A DNA stretch of 64,000 bases from Chloroflexi bacterium TSY (lineage in GTDB: Bacteria > Chloroflexota > Anaerolineae > Caldilineales > Caldilineaceae). The notes under the pieces are model-generated. The model did no database searches. It worked only from the letters and a program-made list of their open reading frames with translations, and was not told the DNA's origin. The number at the start of each line of letters is the position of its first letter. Position 1 is the first letter of the stretch. Shown one piece after another: positions 1 to 8,592 of the stretch. The stretch is from positions 1 to 64,000 of the forward strand of contig JAHBNG010000040.1 of the NCBI GenBank assembly GCA_019217005.1. Reading direction: 5' to 3'. The position numbers and the translations under genes were made by a program.

Positions 1-785
1 ACCGTGGCAGTGCTGATGCCTTCGCGCGCCAGTTCGCCATATTTGTGGTAGCTGTAGTAGTCGTCCTCATTTGGATAGGTAAATTGTGGATTTGGTTCAT
101 CCGTAGGCGGTTGTGGTGGATTGTCACGCTCAACTTGGGTGAGCACTTCGAATAGATAGAAGTAGTCGGGATTGAAATCCTTGTTCAGCGGGTTGCCGTT
201 GGGCAGCGTGCGCTTTGCCGCGGCGTCGATGTCGAGCTGACGCTGTCCCATGGCACCGTGGCAACTCAAGCAGGTGTTGATGAGCGCCTTCTGGTTTGCC
301 TCTAAGGTCCCGCTAATCAGATTGTTCTGATCCACTGACGCGCCTGGAAAGTTCAGCTCGTTGGCATTCTTGGCCAGGATGATCATCTCGCTTTCCAGTT
401 GGGCATGGAAGATGGGGGCACGGCCAGCCAATCCCATGGGTGACCGGCGCCATTCGCCATAGGGTGCCACGCTAAAGCTGTTGCCATACGCAGAGCCGGT
501 CTTGACGAACATGGTCACTGGGTAAAGCGACCCACTCAGTCCGCCATGACAGCCAATACAAGTAACCGAGGTGATAAATTCATCGGGGGACGTATTGGTT
601 TCGCCTGGGCCATCCCGTCCAGGAAAGACATGATCTGACCATTGAACTGGCAACGCCTGTACGCTGGTGCGCGACACAGGGGGATACGAAAGTCTGGTTT
701 GACCCTCCGGTGCCGTAAATTCCCTAAATGCCGCAACAAAAGCTGGATTGATCGATATACACCGCTTAGTGTTCTCTGTTTGCAC
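1..785 (-). CDS. di-haem cytochrome c-like protein, 3' end outside window
   Basis: The reading frame starts at a GTG preceded by a perfect AGGAGG six bases upstream, and an in-frame TAA lies just before it. It runs off the left edge after about 261 codons. Two covalent haem motifs are visible: CIGCH at residues 76-80 and CLSCHG near residue 174. No clear signal peptide follows this start, which is odd for a cytochrome c, so an upstream leader may have been lost. It is the most downstream visible member of the minus-strand oxidase cluster and would be a plausible electron acceptor for the copper and quinone oxidases. That role is inferred. The sequence resembles the cytochrome at the right edge of the window in having aromatic YGxW/S stretches near the haems. 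Class I fold and redox partner are unknown. Confidence 0.72.
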   Translation of the reverse strand, partial: MQTENTKRCISINPAFVAAFREFTAPEGQTRLSYPPVSRTSVQALPVQWSDHVFPGRDGPGETNTSPDEFITSVTCIGCHGGLSGSLYPVTMFVKTGSAYGNSFSVAPYGEWRRSPMGLAGRAPIFHAQLESEMIILAKNANELNFPGASVDQNNLISGTLEANQKALINTCLSCHGAMGQRQLDIDAAAKRTLPNGNPLNKDFNPDYFYLFEVLTQVERDNPPQPPTDEPNPQFTYPNEDDYYSYHKYGELAREGISTAT

Positions 786-1009
786 GTCATGCCTCCTCGT
801 GGTTTAAAACTGGAATCCGTTGGGCAAGCAAAGCAACCGTCGTGATGTTCGGCAAGCGAGTGGATGCTAAACAAATTTTGCGTCTACACAATGGCGGTCA
901 CTACATGTCGATTCGAGGATGGTCTTGTTTTACAGCAAAGGTCGACATGGACTGGCGCTGTTTTCGTGGAATTAAGAATTCAGTATACCGCTTTTCACTG
1001 TAGAGGTGT

Positions 1010-1072
1010 GTCGAACAAAGAGTGATCCATTCGTCGAACAAAGAGTGATCTTCTTGTCATTCTTTGTTCGAC
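1010..1072. repeat. direct repeat plus hairpin downstream of the regulator
   Basis: In the 311 bases between the cytochrome start and the regulator end, an 18-base unit GTCGAACAAAGAGTGATC occurs twice (1010-1027 and 1033-1050). The second copy pairs with CATTCTTTGTTCGAC at 1058-1072 to form a stem-loop. It could act as a transcription terminator for the regulator, though no strong U tract follows. A TATACT box on the minus strand near 982-987 may be a promoter for the cytochrome. Nothing else is seen in this gap. Confidence 0.5.
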
Positions 1073-1096
1073 AGGCAACAAAGACAATACAAGGTA

Positions 1097-1661
1097 TCAA
1101 TTGATCAACCGATGCTCCACCGCATAGCGCACAATCTCTGCACTGTTCTTCAAATGGAGCTTCTCCAAAATTCGCGTGCGGTAGGTGGCGATTGTGGTCT
1201 TGCCCAATCCCAAGATCTGTGCAGTTTCTGTTGGCGTCTTGCCGGCACCGAGCAGACACATCACTTGGAATTCCCGATCGGATAAGTTGCGGTGGCGCGG
1301 TTTGTCGTCTACGTACTGCTTCGATCACCTCTTCCGGCGGACTGGCTAGCATCAGGTAGCCGGATGCCCCGGCTTTGAGGACGCGCACGCCAAACTCTTT
1401 CTCGCTACAGATTCCCAGTACGAGAATAGGCGGGCAGAATTGAGCATGATGCAGGTCGGATATGAGGTTGAGTGTAGAGGAGTCGGATAAGACGACCTCC
1501 ACAATGAGAACCTGGCAGCGAGATGAGTGGATGTCCTGTAGCAGCGTGTGTGAGGGAGCGAACCTATCAACAATACAGAAATCGTTGGTAGCGTCCAGAA
1601 TTCGCATGAGTCCATGGCGCACAATGGGGCAACTGTCGGCAATCAACACGCGTATCATCAT
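1097..1661 (-). pseudogene. NarL/FixJ-type response regulator, frameshifted
   Basis: The N-terminal part reads as a CheY-like receiver (MMIRVLIADS...) and the C-terminal part as a LuxR/NarL helix-turn-helix (LSDREFQVMCLLGAGKT, then TYRTRILEKLHLKN), but they lie in different frames. The switch is near 1310-1325, just after EEVIEAVRR, where the linker expected between the two domains is also missing, so a deletion with frameshift is likely. The receiver is unusual. The acidic pair is D-S, the phosphoacceptor position in LIVEVVLSD is Glu instead of Asp, and the conserved Lys is absent (ASGYLMLAS). A Glu can mimic a phosphorylated Asp, so the intact ancestor may have been phosphorylation-independent. 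The start at 1661 has GGAG upstream. It lies between the oxidase cluster and the edge cytochrome. Confidence 0.75.
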
Positions 1662-1732
1662 GTTTCTCCGGCACCTGCTCAAAATACAACTATCGAGTAG
1701 TTAAGTTACAAATAATGGTCTGTCAACCAATA

Positions 1733-1796
1733 TCAGTAGACCGCAATCGTATCATTCTCGAGTGAAGCGAAGAATCTAACGATTGTGGTCTACTGA
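1733..1796. repeat. hairpin with 18-bp arms and conserved core
   Basis: Arms at 1733-1750 and 1779-1796 (TCAGTAGACCGCAATCGT and its near-complement) enclose a core reading ATTCTCGAGTGAAGCGAAG followed by AATCTA. The same core, with unrelated arms, recurs at 51697-51723. Located upstream of the response-regulator pseudogene. Confidence 0.6.
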
Positions 1797-1872
1797 ATTG
1801 CCCCTCTCGCTTGGCGATGTCCCAGAGTCTGCTTCGACGACAAATTGATTCTTTCGTTGATTGACATTGTTC

Positions 1873-1940
1873 AGTATAGCAACCCAACGCTCGGAATGGA
1901 ATGCACATCACTTGATCGTTTCTTGATCAATTCTTGATCA
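1873..1940 (-). promoter_or_regulatory. promoter with three 11-bp-phased TTGATCA operators
   Basis: Heptamers TTGATCG (1912-1918), TTGATCA (1923-1929) and TTGATCA (1934-1940) repeat with an exact 11-bp period, so all lie on one face of the helix. On the minus strand a TATACT -10-like box (1873-1878) lies about 33 bases from the nearest repeat, with no good -35, as expected for an activator-dependent promoter firing leftwards into the response regulator. A homologous block with the same three repeats and the same TATACT lies at 23322-23389. Confidence 0.55.
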
Positions 1941-2108
1941 CCTACCCAAATTGCTGATGAGGGTTGTGTGCTAAGGCTATTCTAGAAGGCTTGAATGTGA
2001 CTTGACCTAGTTCATGAAGAGAGAACATCCAATCAATCTCGTCAATCTATGGTTCGTTTAAAACTTGGATTGGTCTCATCTCAATTGCGGTAGTAGAGAC
2101 GATGAATT

Positions 2109-4502
2109 TTAACGTGTGACCTGCACTAATTTCGACTCGGATGAGGCCAAGGAAGGCAGTTCGCTCAGATACTCGAAATAGCGTTTCAAAATTTGCCGCT
2201 GTCCCGCCGAGAGCGTGCGCGTCACGGGCATGTAGCGGGCCGACTCAAATATATCTTGATCGATCACCTGCTCGATTCTCCCTCGCCATTGCTGGAATTT
2301 GAGAGGGCTGTTGATGAACTCCATAACGGGATACATCAGATGGTATGTTCGATAGACTTCATCAAAGACTCGATAATTAACTTCCTGAACATCAGGTCCA
2401 GGTTGTTCGCTGAGCCACTTGTCAAATTCCACGGCCATTGCGTTATGAAACGGCAGCACCCGCGCGGCGGTGTAAAAGAAGTAGCCATGTGCAGGTCCGA
2501 TCCCAAAAACAGAGTATTTTGATTTTTTGTCATGGCTAGTATACAAAATCGGAAGCGGGAGCCCATCGCCCGTTGCATCTGGGCCAATGGGATAAAATAC
2601 CAGGTTCGGCAAGCCCTGTTGCAGTGCTTTCGCTTTGATGGTAAGCCTTCCCGAGGCGGGAACCGGAATTTTCGTTGCGTTGTCAATTCGGCATAGCGCA
2701 TTGCCGTTCTGTTCATCTACATAGAATAGGTCCAATATGCTCGTTGATTCAGCCTTGGATTCAGACACTGCAATGAGTTTATCTGAGATGTCATATTGGG
2801 CAATCATTAGATGAGTATTGGGGGGAGGTTTCTGGCCATGTTTCCAAACTTTGACGCAGAATTCCGCAAACTCTTTACTTGGATCCCAAAGTGGATTGGG
2901 CTCATCAACGTATAGACCACGCAGGTCCGTTTCGGCGGTGAATGGACTTTCAACCAAAGCGACTTTATCCTCACCGTTGCAACATTTATCCTTACTATCG
3001 CAAGATTTATCGCATGGGGGGTAACTATGGACTTGAATGACCAGAGGATGCTCTTCTATCTGAGCGGCTGTAATTGTAACACCTGGAATAAAGTTAGAAC
3101 AGTCAATATCAATTACGCCTGCGGTCTTCTCATAACTGTTCTGATCATAATCGGCGTAAGAGAGTTCCGCGAAGTATAAGTAGTCATCCTCCGATAATTT
3201 GATGCCGATTTGAAGCGTCTCAAAGTACGCTTTCTTGCCCGAAGCATCATAGCGCGGGATGGTACTGCTTAAATCAAGTGTAACGCGCTGAACCTGTTCA
3301 CCCTCTGTCTGCACTTCAACCGCTGTCGGGCCGAGCGCAACGGAAGGTAATTTATCTCCCTTATACTCTTTTGGACACTTGGGCCTTACCTGAATCGGAC
3401 AGCTAAACGTTTCGGGCTTCTGAAACGGTATTAAATATCGTCCGCCAGGCGTGCTAACCAACTCACCATCTTCCCACAAACCAATCCAGCCCACGCAACG
3501 GCTGTATGCTCGATTGATGGGTGCCTTCGGCTCTTCGGCCAATCTACCCAGTTTGTAGGCTTCTAACTGTTCTTCATATTGCTGGTAAAGAAGGGCAATA
3601 CGATTCATGTAATCTGTGCGATTATCGCCACTTATCTGAGGTGTAGGAGATTGCGGATGCAATCCGGCAAATGCTTTTCCCTGAAAATAGAGGGTGTCGT
3701 AAACCGTCATCCGCAACATGAGCCCTTTGATGTTCGCCCAGTTTTGCAGCCTATTGCATAATTGCCCACATAGACTCGTTGAATCCGCGTCTGAATCAAA
3801 AAAGTCAATATGTTCAGTTTTGAAGCACGTCTGGAAGACCGCGGAATAATGACCTGCAATCATTAGATCCTGAGTGAGGTTGTAGTTGGCAGTATAAAAC
3901 CAGCGTGTGGACATCCGTTGTTGGACTTTTGCGTTGAAGCCATGCCCAAGTTCTTCTCTGCCTAAGGTGAATGTATCAGCAAAGATTTGCGTTGCCCAAG
4001 GAAGTTGGGGGTTGACATCAACCATTTTGGCGGGGACCATCTTCAAGTTCAGCTGTAACGCTAATCCTTTCCACGGATCATCCGTATGATATCCGTGGCA
4101 GTCGGTAAAACCAGTGACTGTGGTAAATGGTCGATTTGATGGTAAGCTAAAGTCTGGATTCTGAATTTTTGGGGTAACTTTCGACGGGTCCGTACGATCA
4201 TCCTGCGTGACAAAACCACATTGGTTGCCGCCATAATAATCCCACTCGGCTGGAGGCGTAGTGTAGTCACTGCCTGATGGCTTGTAGGGATCATTGTTGT
4301 TGGCCTCTGTGGGTTGAATCGCCCATTTTTTGAAATCAGCTGGCGTTTCTACACCTTGTTGATGTAAATACGGCCAGTTGAGCTTGGCTTGAGGAATATC
4401 GTAGGTGGGTAGGGCAGGTGCATAGTCGTTATTATTGAAAGTAGTCGGATTCCAATACATTTGCCCATTGAAATAGAGTCGAGGTAGTAACAAGACACTC
4501 AT
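2109..4502 (-). CDS. VioB N-terminal-domain-like protein
   Basis: A 797-residue protein with no signal peptide. From memory of VioB (iminophenyl-pyruvate dimer synthase of the violacein pathway), several parts look homologous: the opening MSVLLLPRLYFNGQ, a middle motif VGWIGLWEDGELVSTPGGR, and the end of the domain (EVNYRVFDEVYRTYHLMYPV, then ARYMPVTRTLSAGQRQILKR). In VioB this region is followed by a ferritin-like domain in the same chain. Here that domain is a separate gene just upstream. An oddity is a cysteine-rich insertion near residues 492-508 (CDKSCDSKDKCC). The start has AGGAGA at 4508-4513, directly beside the 8-bp duplication of a MITE-A, so the element sits in the leader. The likely role is one half of an imine-dimerising or related oxidative enzyme; substrate unknown. 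Confidence 0.68.
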   Translation of the reverse strand: MSVLLLPRLYFNGQMYWNPTTFNNNDYAPALPTYDIPQAKLNWPYLHQQGVETPADFKKWAIQPTEANNNDPYKPSGSDYTTPPAEWDYYGGNQCGFVTQDDRTDPSKVTPKIQNPDFSLPSNRPFTTVTGFTDCHGYHTDDPWKGLALQLNLKMVPAKMVDVNPQLPWATQIFADTFTLGREELGHGFNAKVQQRMSTRWFYTANYNLTQDLMIAGHYSAVFQTCFKTEHIDFFDSDADSTSLCGQLCNRLQNWANIKGLMLRMTVYDTLYFQGKAFAGLHPQSPTPQISGDNRTDYMNRIALLYQQYEEQLEAYKLGRLAEEPKAPINRAYSRCVGWIGLWEDGELVSTPGGRYLIPFQKPETFSCPIQVRPKCPKEYKGDKLPSVALGPTAVEVQTEGEQVQRVTLDLSSTIPRYDASGKKAYFETLQIGIKLSEDDYLYFAELSYADYDQNSYEKTAGVIDIDCSNFIPGVTITAAQIEEHPLVIQVHSYPPCDKSCDSKDKCCNGEDKVALVESPFTAETDLRGLYVDEPNPLWDPSKEFAEFCVKVWKHGQKPPPNTHLMIAQYDISDKLIAVSESKAESTSILDLFYVDEQNGNALCRIDNATKIPVPASGRLTIKAKALQQGLPNLVFYPIGPDATGDGLPLPILYTSHDKKSKYSVFGIGPAHGYFFYTAARVLPFHNAMAVEFDKWLSEQPGPDVQEVNYRVFDEVYRTYHLMYPVMEFINSPLKFQQWRGRIEQVIDQDIFESARYMPVTRTLSAGQRQILKRYFEYLSELPSLASSESKLVQVTR

Positions 4503-4522
4503 TGATTTCTCCTATATACTTT

Positions 4523-4677
4523 GGGGTGGTTCAGAATTAGGTTTACACTTTTGATACATAGACAAAAATCTATATGAGGTCATTTTCTGCCTGAGCATGG
4601 CTCAAATTAGAAAATATAAACATCTTTTCTCTTTGCAAAAATGTAAACCTAATTGTCCGCCTAAAATGAACCACCCC
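4523..4677 (+). mobile_element. MITE-A copy 1 (subtype A1)
   Basis: 155 bp with 11-bp terminal inverted repeats GGGGTGGTTCA and a subterminal repeat around TTAGGTTTACA. Perfect 8-bp target duplication TATACTTT at 4515-4522 and 4678-4685. No coding capacity. It separates the two VioB-like genes and lies 20 bases upstream of the start codon of the downstream one. Confidence 0.92.
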
Positions 4678-4699
4678 TATACTTTCGCTGGAAAGTCGC

Positions 4700-5707
4700 T
4701 TATCGAGCGGTTGCCGGAATATATTCAAACGTCGGGCCAGGTAAAAACTCAGTCCAAGGAACATAGCCATAATTGTGACGTAACACGCCGGCCAATTGGC
4801 CTAATTCATCCATGTAGGTTGTTGCGGTCTTCTGCTGCTCTAAATGGCTATCAAACAGGGGATATTTCGGAAATACACCTGGTTGTTCGCTGGTCAATGT
4901 GGTCTGTAGACTATCCAGAAGTTCACTATAGACCAGATTAAATTGTTTGTTTGCTGCTTGCTGGTCGGGAGAATAAACAATATCCGCTGGGTTGGAAATG
5001 ACTGGATAGACATCCTGAGTTAGATGGAGAGAGCCATTCTCAATCGCTGTCTTTATCTCCATAAACTTCCAATAGTGGGCCAGTTCATGGTTGCCATCAT
5101 CATGCGTCTCTGAGGAAGTTCCCTCGCCTTGGTCTACAATCAGTTTTAGTGCCCTGATGGCATCACATTGCGACTCGACTGGAATCAAGCGACCAGCTCC
5201 AGGGTTATCAAATTCTGGTAACTGTCTACCATGGTTAAAAGGGCCTGCGTAATCGGTGATTTTTGATTCAACCGATTCATAAAACTGACCAATCGTCGCC
5301 CAGCCAGATGAAGGTGGGTCTGGGACATCTGATTCCGGCAACTCAATTTTTAGGAAAGTGTCAATGGCAGTGCTGGACAGCGGTAAGAGGCCAACCTCCA
5401 CCCCATACTTGCCGGTTGAGTGTCTTAGAAGCTGACCAGGATAACTTGGCACATAGAGAGGATCTGTAATGGTCGCACGCCCTCCCAACGCATTTAGAAT
5501 ATTGGCGACTAATCCCATGTGGAGCATCTCTTCCAGAGCCACAGACATGATTGTCCTTGCCGCTTGAACACCCGCTTGCGAATCGCCATCTTCAAGCGGC
5601 CGAATTGACCAATAGGTATAAAGATAGGGAGGCATGGTGGTTAGCTCAACCGACATAGCCGCTCGTAGATCCTCTTGCAATGATGAGAAATCATTGGGTT
5701 GACTCAT
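4700..5707 (-). CDS. ferritin-like protein, VioB C-terminal-domain type
   Basis: 335 residues from the ATG at 5707, chosen because AAAGGAG lies just upstream; the longer open frame begins in non-coding sequence. The fold is a ferritin-like bundle as in the C-terminal half of VioB/RebD. Glu21 lies in SVELTTMPPYLYTYWSI, and EEMLHMGL (residues 59-66) gives the E-x2-H motif. A later pair of likely ligands is in ELAHYWKFMEI near residue 208. Such domains bind a di-metal or single iron centre. Its neighbour downstream matches the other half of VioB, so the two probably form one complex encoded by two genes in swapped order. An ISL3 remnant sits immediately upstream and may have removed the native promoter. 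Substrate unknown. Confidence 0.72.
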   Translation of the reverse strand: MSQPNDFSSLQEDLRAAMSVELTTMPPYLYTYWSIRPLEDGDSQAGVQAARTIMSVALEEMLHMGLVANILNALGGRATITDPLYVPSYPGQLLRHSTGKYGVEVGLLPLSSTAIDTFLKIELPESDVPDPPSSGWATIGQFYESVESKITDYAGPFNHGRQLPEFDNPGAGRLIPVESQCDAIRALKLIVDQGEGTSSETHDDGNHELAHYWKFMEIKTAIENGSLHLTQDVYPVISNPADIVYSPDQQAANKQFNLVYSELLDSLQTTLTSEQPGVFPKYPLFDSHLEQQKTATTYMDELGQLAGVLRHNYGYVPWTEFLPGPTFEYIPATAR

Positions 5708-5913
5708 TCTGTGGCTCCTTTCCCCTATATAATTAATTTGTGGCATATAAATTTGGATCAATTGGATCTCATGTGGTTGACAAGCCGGCCATGAATGGAT
5801 AGTGCGAGCTAAATATCTTGTGTCAGTCGGATCATGAGGTACCGGTCGAAAATAAAATGATATAAAATAAGATGTTATCCGAAACGAAGCGATTGAAAAA
5901 GGTGACATCGAGA

Positions 5914-7188
5914 ATGACTTCATCAATAACGGTACCGCTAGATATCCCAGAAGTGGAAGTGTTAAGCAGCGAAATCACGTCTGAAAATCATTTATTGATT
6001 CGGGTAGAAAGCACCCAAAAAAACAACAGCATGTGGTGTATGCGGAGTTGAGATTGCGTGTACATTTGGCCATGGTCAAGAAATTAGCTTGCGCCATCTC
6101 CCAGTTTTTTGGGCTTGAGACCTACATCTTGATACGGCCCAAACGGGGTCAATGTTTGTCGTGTCATTGTGACCCAACAACGACTCAAATTGTGAGTTGG
6201 TATGAACAAAGAAGTCCTCATACACAAGCGTATGATGAATACCTGGTCATGCAACTAATCAACAGTACAATCGAAGATGTAAGCCTCAAAGAAGAAGTTG
6301 GGTACGATGCAGTCGTAGGCGCATTGAACCGTCTGATAGAGCCCAAAATCAACTGGGATGAAATCGACGAAATCGGTACGTTGGGGATTGACGAAATCTC
6401 CAGAAGTAAGGGGCGCAAGAAATTTAGTGCGATCATTACAGCTCGTCAACCCAAGGGCAAGGTACGGATTCTTGGAGTTCTCCCCTGATCGAAAAAAAAG
6501 ACGGTTAAGGCATTCCTAGAAGAGATTCCTGAGAGACTACGCCCCACCATCAACTATTGCACCACCGACATGTGGGAGGGCTATATCAATGCGATTGATG
6601 AATTTATCAATGAGAATGATGATGTGAATGCATCTCCTGTTGTTGACCGATTTCATGTTGCTCAGAACTATCGAGATGACTTTGACGACCTCCGAAAAAA
6701 GGAACTCAGACGCTTGAAAAAAGAACTGCCTCCTGAAACTTATGACCAAGATTGCAAAGGAATGCTCTGGATCTTACGCAAAAAATCACTCGGCTCTCAA
6801 TCCTGAAGAGCGGCAGGAGCTTAGACGTTTGTTTGCTCATTCACCAGCCCTTCATCAGGCCTATACCTTTCGAGAAGAATTGACCGCCATCTTCAACCAG
6901 GAACTCTCTGTTGCCCAAGCTGAACATCGCCTTGAGGCTTGGATTCGCAAAGTTGAACGTTCCTCCCTTGATAACTTTGATGGCTTTATCAAAACCCTGC
7001 GCAACCACTGGCAATCCATTGTCAACTATTTTGACCAACGCATCAACAGTGGTTTTGTTGAAGGTCTCAATAACAAGATTAAGGTCATCACTCGTCGATG
7101 CTATGGCATTCGCAATGTCTCTTCTCTTTTTCAACGTATTTGGCTCGATCTCCATGGCAAAGAACGTTTTTCCCTGTCAACCACATGA
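5914..7188 (+). pseudogene. ISL3-family transposase, degraded
   Basis: The protein can be read only by joining four frames. The segments are MTSSITVPLDIPEVEVL (start 5914), FGLETYILIRPKRGQC with a Cys-rich zinc-binding remnant, LGIDEISRSKGRKK (first DDE Asp), then TDMWEGYINAI and VVDRFHVAQNYR, and finally NSGFVEGLNNKIKV and RRCYGIRNVSSLFQRI near the C terminus. Breaks lie near 6040, 6486 (CTCCCCTGATCG) and 6780. The order and motifs match ISL3 transposases. The element faces opposite to the surrounding oxidase genes and is dead. Confidence 0.85.
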
Positions 7189-7339
7189 GATCCTGATCAG
7201 CCATAAATTTTTAAACGCCTTGACTTTCATTGATGTCAGTTAACCTCGCCTCGAGAGGTTATCGCAAGAACCAAAACACAGTCGCCATGACTATCACCTA
7301 CCCCAAGATCCACATTACGCTATTGAAATGAACAGCCCC
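7189..7339 (+). mobile_element. right end of the ISL3-type element
   Basis: Non-coding tail after the transposase. The outer end probably reads GAAATGAACAGCCCC (7325-7339), because the neighbouring ferritin-gene remnant stops matching exactly there. On the other strand this gives GGGGCTGTTCATTTC, close to the MITE-A end GGGGTGGTTCATTTT. A matching left end was not found between 5708 and 5913, where I see only AT-rich sequence and no gene. Confidence 0.45.
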
Positions 7340-7443
7340 ATGTGTAGCATCTCCTCTAGCGCCGCAGACAGAATGAGCCTGGCCGCGTGCGTCGGCACCC
7401 GCCAGAGAACCACCATTCTGCAGGGTTCAGTAAGTAAAACCAA
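7337..7443 (-). pseudogene. fragment of a second ferritin-like (VioB-C type) gene
   Basis: On the minus strand this stretch encodes GFTY-stop-TLQNGGSLAGA, then after a frame change PTHAARLILSAALEEMLHMGL. The second part aligns with residues 46-66 of the intact ferritin-like gene at 4700-5707, including the E-x2-H metal motif. Both ends are lost, the left one at the ISL3 junction. It shows that the cluster once held two such genes. Confidence 0.6.
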
Positions 7444-7496
7444 GGGGATTACTCTTTATAGTACCTCTTCAGTTTTGGGAAAACGCTAATAAATAC

Positions 7497-7651
7497 GGGG
7501 TGGTTCATTTTAGCTGGATAGATAGGTTTACACTTTTAGAAACAGAAAGAACGTTTATATTCTCTGATTTCGCCGGTTCTCAGAGAGAAAACGGTCTCAT
7601 ATAGATTTTTGTCTATATATCAAAAGTGTAAACCTAATTTTGAACCACCCC
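7497..7651 (+). mobile_element. MITE-A copy 2 (subtype A2)
   Basis: 155 bp with GGGGTGGTTCA ends and a distinct interior (CTGATTTCGCCGGTTCTCAG) shared with the copies at 39586 and 44651. Perfect 8-bp duplication ATAAATAC at 7489-7496 and 7652-7659. Inserted near the 3' end of the haem lipoprotein gene. Confidence 0.92.
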
Positions 7652-8337
7652 ATAAATACTTCATCCTTTCGTATGTCGTTGAGATCACCTGTGTCTTTAG
7701 GTCCACTTCTGTTTGCGGGATTATGAAAATGAGTTAATTCTACGTCATTTCCCCCATGGCAAGGTTGACAACTTTGCAGAGCTCCAGCTATCTTCGGATC
7801 TTTAGAGGAGTCCTTATTAGAAATCCAGCTACACTTTCCCTTTTTGTAATAGACCCATCCCGTTTTTGTTTTCACTTGAGCACTTAGATCGGTTGCTTTA
7901 GGACTGAATGGACTAAATTGAAATGAAGCTGGTCCAGCTTTCGATAATACCGTGAAACCATCAGACCCGTTGATATCAGCTACCGGAATTTGCGCTAAAA
8001 TGAACTTCGTTCCAACGGTAAATGAACCTGTGCTTGTAAGTGTTAGATACGAATCTGGATCCATGTAGGTTGTTCGTAAATAGATCGTTGGTGGTGGACT
8101 CACTGGTCCCGAGATTATCTCAAGTTCATATATCGTACCGAGATTGACCCATTCTGTTTCATAGTTAGCGGTTTCAGTTATAGTAAGCGTCGTCGCTTGT
8201 TTATCCGAGGCTCTCTCCATCTGGCAGTCATCGGCCGCAATTTGGTTAAAATCAGTTGGCAGATTCACACAGCTGATAAGCCCCGCTCCCAGAATGACCG
8301 GAAATAGTAAGATACTAATCCTCTTAAAGCGTGTCAT
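7597..8337 (-). CDS. mono-haem lipoprotein, C terminus replaced by MITE sequence
   Basis: The start at 8337 follows AAGGAG. A lipoprotein signal is clear: MTRFKRISILLFPVILGAG ending in the lipobox LISC, so Cys23 would be lipidated and the protein held on the outer face of the membrane. One haem motif, CQPCHGG, lies near residue 194. The rest is a beta-rich region with no recognised domain. A MITE-A insertion replaces the native end. The present protein finishes with GWFKIRFTLLIYRQKSI encoded by the element, whereas the pre-insertion frame ran on past the target site as SVFPKLKRYYKE and stopped at 7449. Its place between the multicopper oxidase and the VioB-like genes suggests an electron-transfer role in the same pathway. 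Confidence 0.7.
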   Translation of the reverse strand: MTRFKRISILLFPVILGAGLISCVNLPTDFNQIAADDCQMERASDKQATTLTITETANYETEWVNLGTIYELEIISGPVSPPPTIYLRTTYMDPDSYLTLTSTGSFTVGTKFILAQIPVADINGSDGFTVLSKAGPASFQFSPFSPKATDLSAQVKTKTGWVYYKKGKCSWISNKDSSKDPKIAGALQSCQPCHGGNDVELTHFHNPANRSGPKDTGDLNDIRKDEVFMGWFKIRFTLLIYRQKSI

Positions 8338-8543
8338 AATTTTTCTCCTTAATGATGGTGATTTCCGCCTGTTGGCCCTTTCGGATCTCAGATGGTCGCT
8401 AAGCCCGCTCCGGCGTGAATGGACGGAGCAACCAGACAACGCCTGCTCAAACAGGCTTGCGGCTCGATCAACCAGCCCTGTTTAGACTCGGGCGGACGAT
8501 GTCAACTACATGGGATCCTGTTGAACCTGCCTGTTTTAGCGGT

Positions 8544-8567
8544 AGCCGCCTGACGCGTCAGGCGGCT
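8544..8567. terminator. perfect 24-bp palindrome after the multicopper oxidase
   Basis: AGCCGCCTGACG followed by its exact complement CGTCAGGCGGCT, in the 255 bases between the multicopper oxidase stop and the lipoprotein start. GC-rich stem without loop or strong U tract; a likely terminator or processing hairpin. The same GCCGCCTG/CAGGCGGC stem occurs at 18964-18994. The rest of the gap shows nothing clear. Confidence 0.5.
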
Positions 8568-8592
8568 CTTGTATAATTTGACGCTGTCTATG

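Noticed and set aside
1010..1072. Possible CRISPR array from repeated GTCGAACAAAGAG
   Set aside because: Only two direct repeats with a 5-base gap and one inverted copy; no spacers and no cas genes.
4597..4680. Short protein frame starting MAQIRKYKHLFSLQKCK
   Set aside because: The same peptide appears at every A1 copy because it lies inside MITE-A; there is no ribosome site and it runs into unrelated flanks.
4502..4700. Splitting of a VioB gene into two by MITE-A
   Set aside because: Domain order is reversed relative to VioB, and each gene has its own start, stop and ribosome site.
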